Positions 7,778 through 9,163 of a DNA stretch of 9,163 nucleotides are shown one piece after another (position 1 is the first letter of the stretch; each line of letters opens with the position of its first letter). Source of the DNA: an uncultured Bacteroidia bacterium (GTDB lineage Bacteria > Bacteroidota > Bacteroidia > Bacteroidales > UBA932); NCBI GenBank assembly GCA_902797895.1, contig CADBUS010000087.1, positions 1 to 9,163 of the forward strand. Direction: 5' to 3'. Position numbers and translations under genes: made by a program. The notes under the pieces were generated by a model, which had not been told where the DNA came from, did no database searches, and worked only from the letters and a program-made list of their open reading frames with translations.

Positions 7778-7803
7778 TGGAGGATTTTAAAGACATTTCA
7801 ACT

Positions 7804-9036
7804 ATGCAGAAATCTATTGTTATTCTTACGGGAGGCGGTCCTGCTCCGGGAATAAATACAGTGGTTGGTACAATTACCAAAGCATTTATAAGCCGCGGAT
7901 ACAGAGTATTGGGCCTGCACGGCGGCTACAAAGGGCTATTCAGCAAGGAGCCAAACTTTGTGGAGCTCGATTTCTTTAAGGCAGACGATATATTCAATCG
8001 CGGAGGCTCTTTTTTGGTTATGAGCCGCTTTAAGCCTAAAGATGAGGACTTTGAGAAGAACTTTAACCTTAAATTTTTTCAAGACAACAATATAGAGCTG
8101 CTGGTAACAATAGGGGGAGATGATACTGCCTCTACTGCAAACCGCATTGCCAAGTTCTTGAAAGAGAGGGAGTACCCGATAGCCAATATTCACGTTCCAA
8201 AGACAATAGACAACGATTTGCCTCTGCCACAGAACATACCAACCTTTGGCTATCAGTCTGCAAAAGGAGAGGGTACGAGGATAGCGGCCAATGTTTATGA
8301 AGATGCCCGCACAACACACTCCTGGTTTCTAATTTCGGCTATGGGGCGCAGCGCAGGCCATCTTGCACTTGCAATTGGCTATACCAATCATTTTCCTATG
8401 ATAGTGATTCCGGAGATGTTCAATAAGAGCGAAATTACTGTAGATAAGATACTTAATATGGCTATCTCATCTATAATAAAGAGAAAGATTTTGGGTATAG
8501 ATTATGGTGCAATCATTATATCTGAGGGAGTATTTGAAGGCTTTTCTCCAGAGGATTTAAAATCATTTGGAGTTAATTTTTCATACGATGAGCACGGCCA
8601 TCCTGAGCTTGGTAAAATCTCTAAAGCACAGATGTTCAACGATATGCTTGAGCCAAGGCTCAAGGCGTTGGGAATATCCGCAAAAACACGCCCTGTGGAG
8701 ATTGGGTATGAGATACGCTGCATAACTCCGCACGCCTACGATTTGGTTTACTGTACGGAGCTGGGTATGGGAGTATATAAGCTATTCAAGAAGGGAATTA
8801 CGGGCTGTATGGTCTATATGGATTTGAATGGTAATATCAAATCGCTCTATCTGAAGGATATGCAGGATCCTAAAACCGGTAAAATTCCGCCGAGAGGAGT
8901 TAATATCCATCAAGATAAGGTTAATATGATATTTGAGCACGTGATGCACTATATCACACCTAATGATTACGAGGCGGCAAAAAAATATGTTGAGGATCCG
9001 TCTGTATATGACTTTAAGAAAATCCTCAACTGGTAA
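7804..9036 (+). CDS. pfp: Pyrophosphate-type phosphofructokinase (PfkA family; diphosphate--fructose-6-phosphate 1-phosphotransferase)
   Basis: Phosphorylates fructose 6-phosphate to fructose 1,6-bisphosphate in glycolysis. Two signature positions point to pyrophosphate rather than ATP as donor: GGDD at 104-107 (ATP enzymes have GGDG), and Lys133 in PKTIDND (ATP enzymes have Gly before TIDND). Pyrophosphate-using enzymes are reversible and save ATP, which suits a fermenting anaerobe. Other family features, numbered from ATG 7804: GGGPAPGIN at 10-18, TIDND with the catalytic Asp pair at 134-138, MGRSAGHLAL at 180-189, IPEM near 202-205, and GYEIRCITPHAYD near 301-313. Length 410 residues, typical of this longer clade. 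The frame extends upstream to GTG 7777, but the predicted promoter -7 box covers that codon, so ATG 7804, just before QKSIVILTGGG, is preferred. Single gene diverging from ligA; no terminator hairpin is visible in the 23 bases before the tRNA. Confidence 0.92.
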   Translation: MQKSIVILTGGGPAPGINTVVGTITKAFISRGYRVLGLHGGYKGLFSKEPNFVELDFFKADDIFNRGGSFLVMSRFKPKDEDFEKNFNLKFFQDNNIELLVTIGGDDTASTANRIAKFLKEREYPIANIHVPKTIDNDLPLPQNIPTFGYQSAKGEGTRIAANVYEDARTTHSWFLISAMGRSAGHLALAIGYTNHFPMIVIPEMFNKSEITVDKILNMAISSIIKRKILGIDYGAIIISEGVFEGFSPEDLKSFGVNFSYDEHGHPELGKISKAQMFNDMLEPRLKALGISAKTRPVEIGYEIRCITPHAYDLVYCTELGMGVYKLFKKGITGCMVYMDLNGNIKSLYLKDMQDPKTGKIPPRGVNIHQDKVNMIFEHVMHYITPNDYEAAKKYVEDPSVYDFKKILNW

Positions 9037-9059
9037 AGGGCTGTAAAGCGCTTGATTTG

Positions 9060-9132
9060 AGCCATCTTGGAGGGTCGAACTCCAGACCTACGCGTTACGA
9101 ATGCGTTGCTCTGCCGACTGAGCTAAGATGGC
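9060..9132 (-). tRNA. tRNA-Thr, anticodon CGT
   Basis: The minus strand folds as a complete cloverleaf of 72 bases plus discriminator T. The acceptor stem is GCCATCT/AGATGGC (all paired), the D stem GCTC/GAGC with loop AGTCGGCA, the anticodon loop TTCGTAA, the variable loop AGGTC, and the T stem TGGAG/CTCCA with loop TTCGACC. The anticodon CGT (9099-9097) reads the threonine codon ACG. One flaw is the last anticodon-stem pair, A31 with C39, which does not form a Watson-Crick pair. The 3' CCA is not encoded and must be added. The gene converges on the phosphofructokinase gene, whose transcript would run antisense into it if it does not stop in the 23-base gap. Confidence 0.93.
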
Positions 9133-9146
9133 ATTGCTATCGCGAG

Positions 9147-9154
9147 CAAAAATA
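9147..9154 (-). promoter_or_regulatory. Predicted -7 promoter element for tRNA-Thr
   Basis: Read on the minus strand the bases are TATTTTTG, an exact match to TAnnTTTG. It sits 14 bases upstream of the mature tRNA 5' end, giving a leader of about 8 bases. The -33 box would fall beyond the window edge, so it cannot be checked here. Confidence 0.55.
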
Positions 9155-9163
9155 GTAAAAAAA

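Noticed and set aside
7936..8319. 127-codon minus-strand open frame inside the phosphofructokinase gene
   Set aside because: It overlaps the conserved GGDD and TIDND region on the opposite strand; its peptide looks random.
9046..9054. Palindromic aagcgctt between pfp and the tRNA as a possible terminator
   Set aside because: An 8-base palindrome without a loop or a following T tract cannot form a convincing terminator hairpin.

Overview
The window reads as a chromosomal core segment of an anaerobic member of the Bacteroidetes, probably Bacteroidales. Four things point there. All three promoter candidates match the Bacteroidetes -7 consensus TAnnTTTG, and gene starts lack clear Shine-Dalgarno sequences. 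The Rel protein carries the wording typical of the phylum (DRIRDWVSTPKSNGYEALH). The partial gene at the left edge has the phylum-typical lipoprotein start (SCAN...PTGGPKDTIPPV). HydG, a flavodiiron protein and a pyrophosphate-type phosphofructokinase together suggest a fermentative, hydrogen-metabolising, oxygen-sensitive lifestyle.

Layout: nearly everything from 1 to 7724 lies on the minus strand in one tightly packed gene train. In transcription order it is ligA (NAD-dependent DNA ligase), fprA (flavodiiron protein), a FlK-type hotdog thioesterase, hydG ([FeFe]-hydrogenase maturase), rel ((p)ppGpp synthetase/hydrolase) and the start of an Ig-like lipoprotein cut by the window edge. The gaps are 34, 20, 15, 50 and 12 bases, and I found no TAnnTTTG element in them, so a single long operon is plausible. 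From 7804 a diverging gene on the plus strand encodes a PPi-type phosphofructokinase. It is followed, 23 bases later and convergently, by a tRNA-Thr(CGT) gene on the minus strand.

The short ligA/pfp divergent region (7725-7803) holds two back-to-back -7 elements with an inverted repeat between them. These elements imply that the longest open frames (TTG at 7736 for ligA, GTG at 7777 for pfp) start too early, and that ATG 7724 and ATG 7804 are the real starts.

Functionally the train mixes housekeeping genes (ligA, rel) with an anaerobic redox group (fprA, thioesterase, hydG). HydG makes the CO and CN ligands of the oxygen-sensitive hydrogenase H-cluster, and the flavodiiron protein removes O2 or NO; a protective link is an inference from position only. 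hydE, hydF and the hydrogenase itself are not in the window. I see no mobile element, CRISPR array, phage gene or defence system, and no clearly new system. The best points for a second look are the C-terminal QLKLF clamp-binding-like peptide of LigA, the promoter architecture at 7741-7777, the FlK-like thioesterase beside hydG, and an A-C mismatch in the tRNA anticodon stem.
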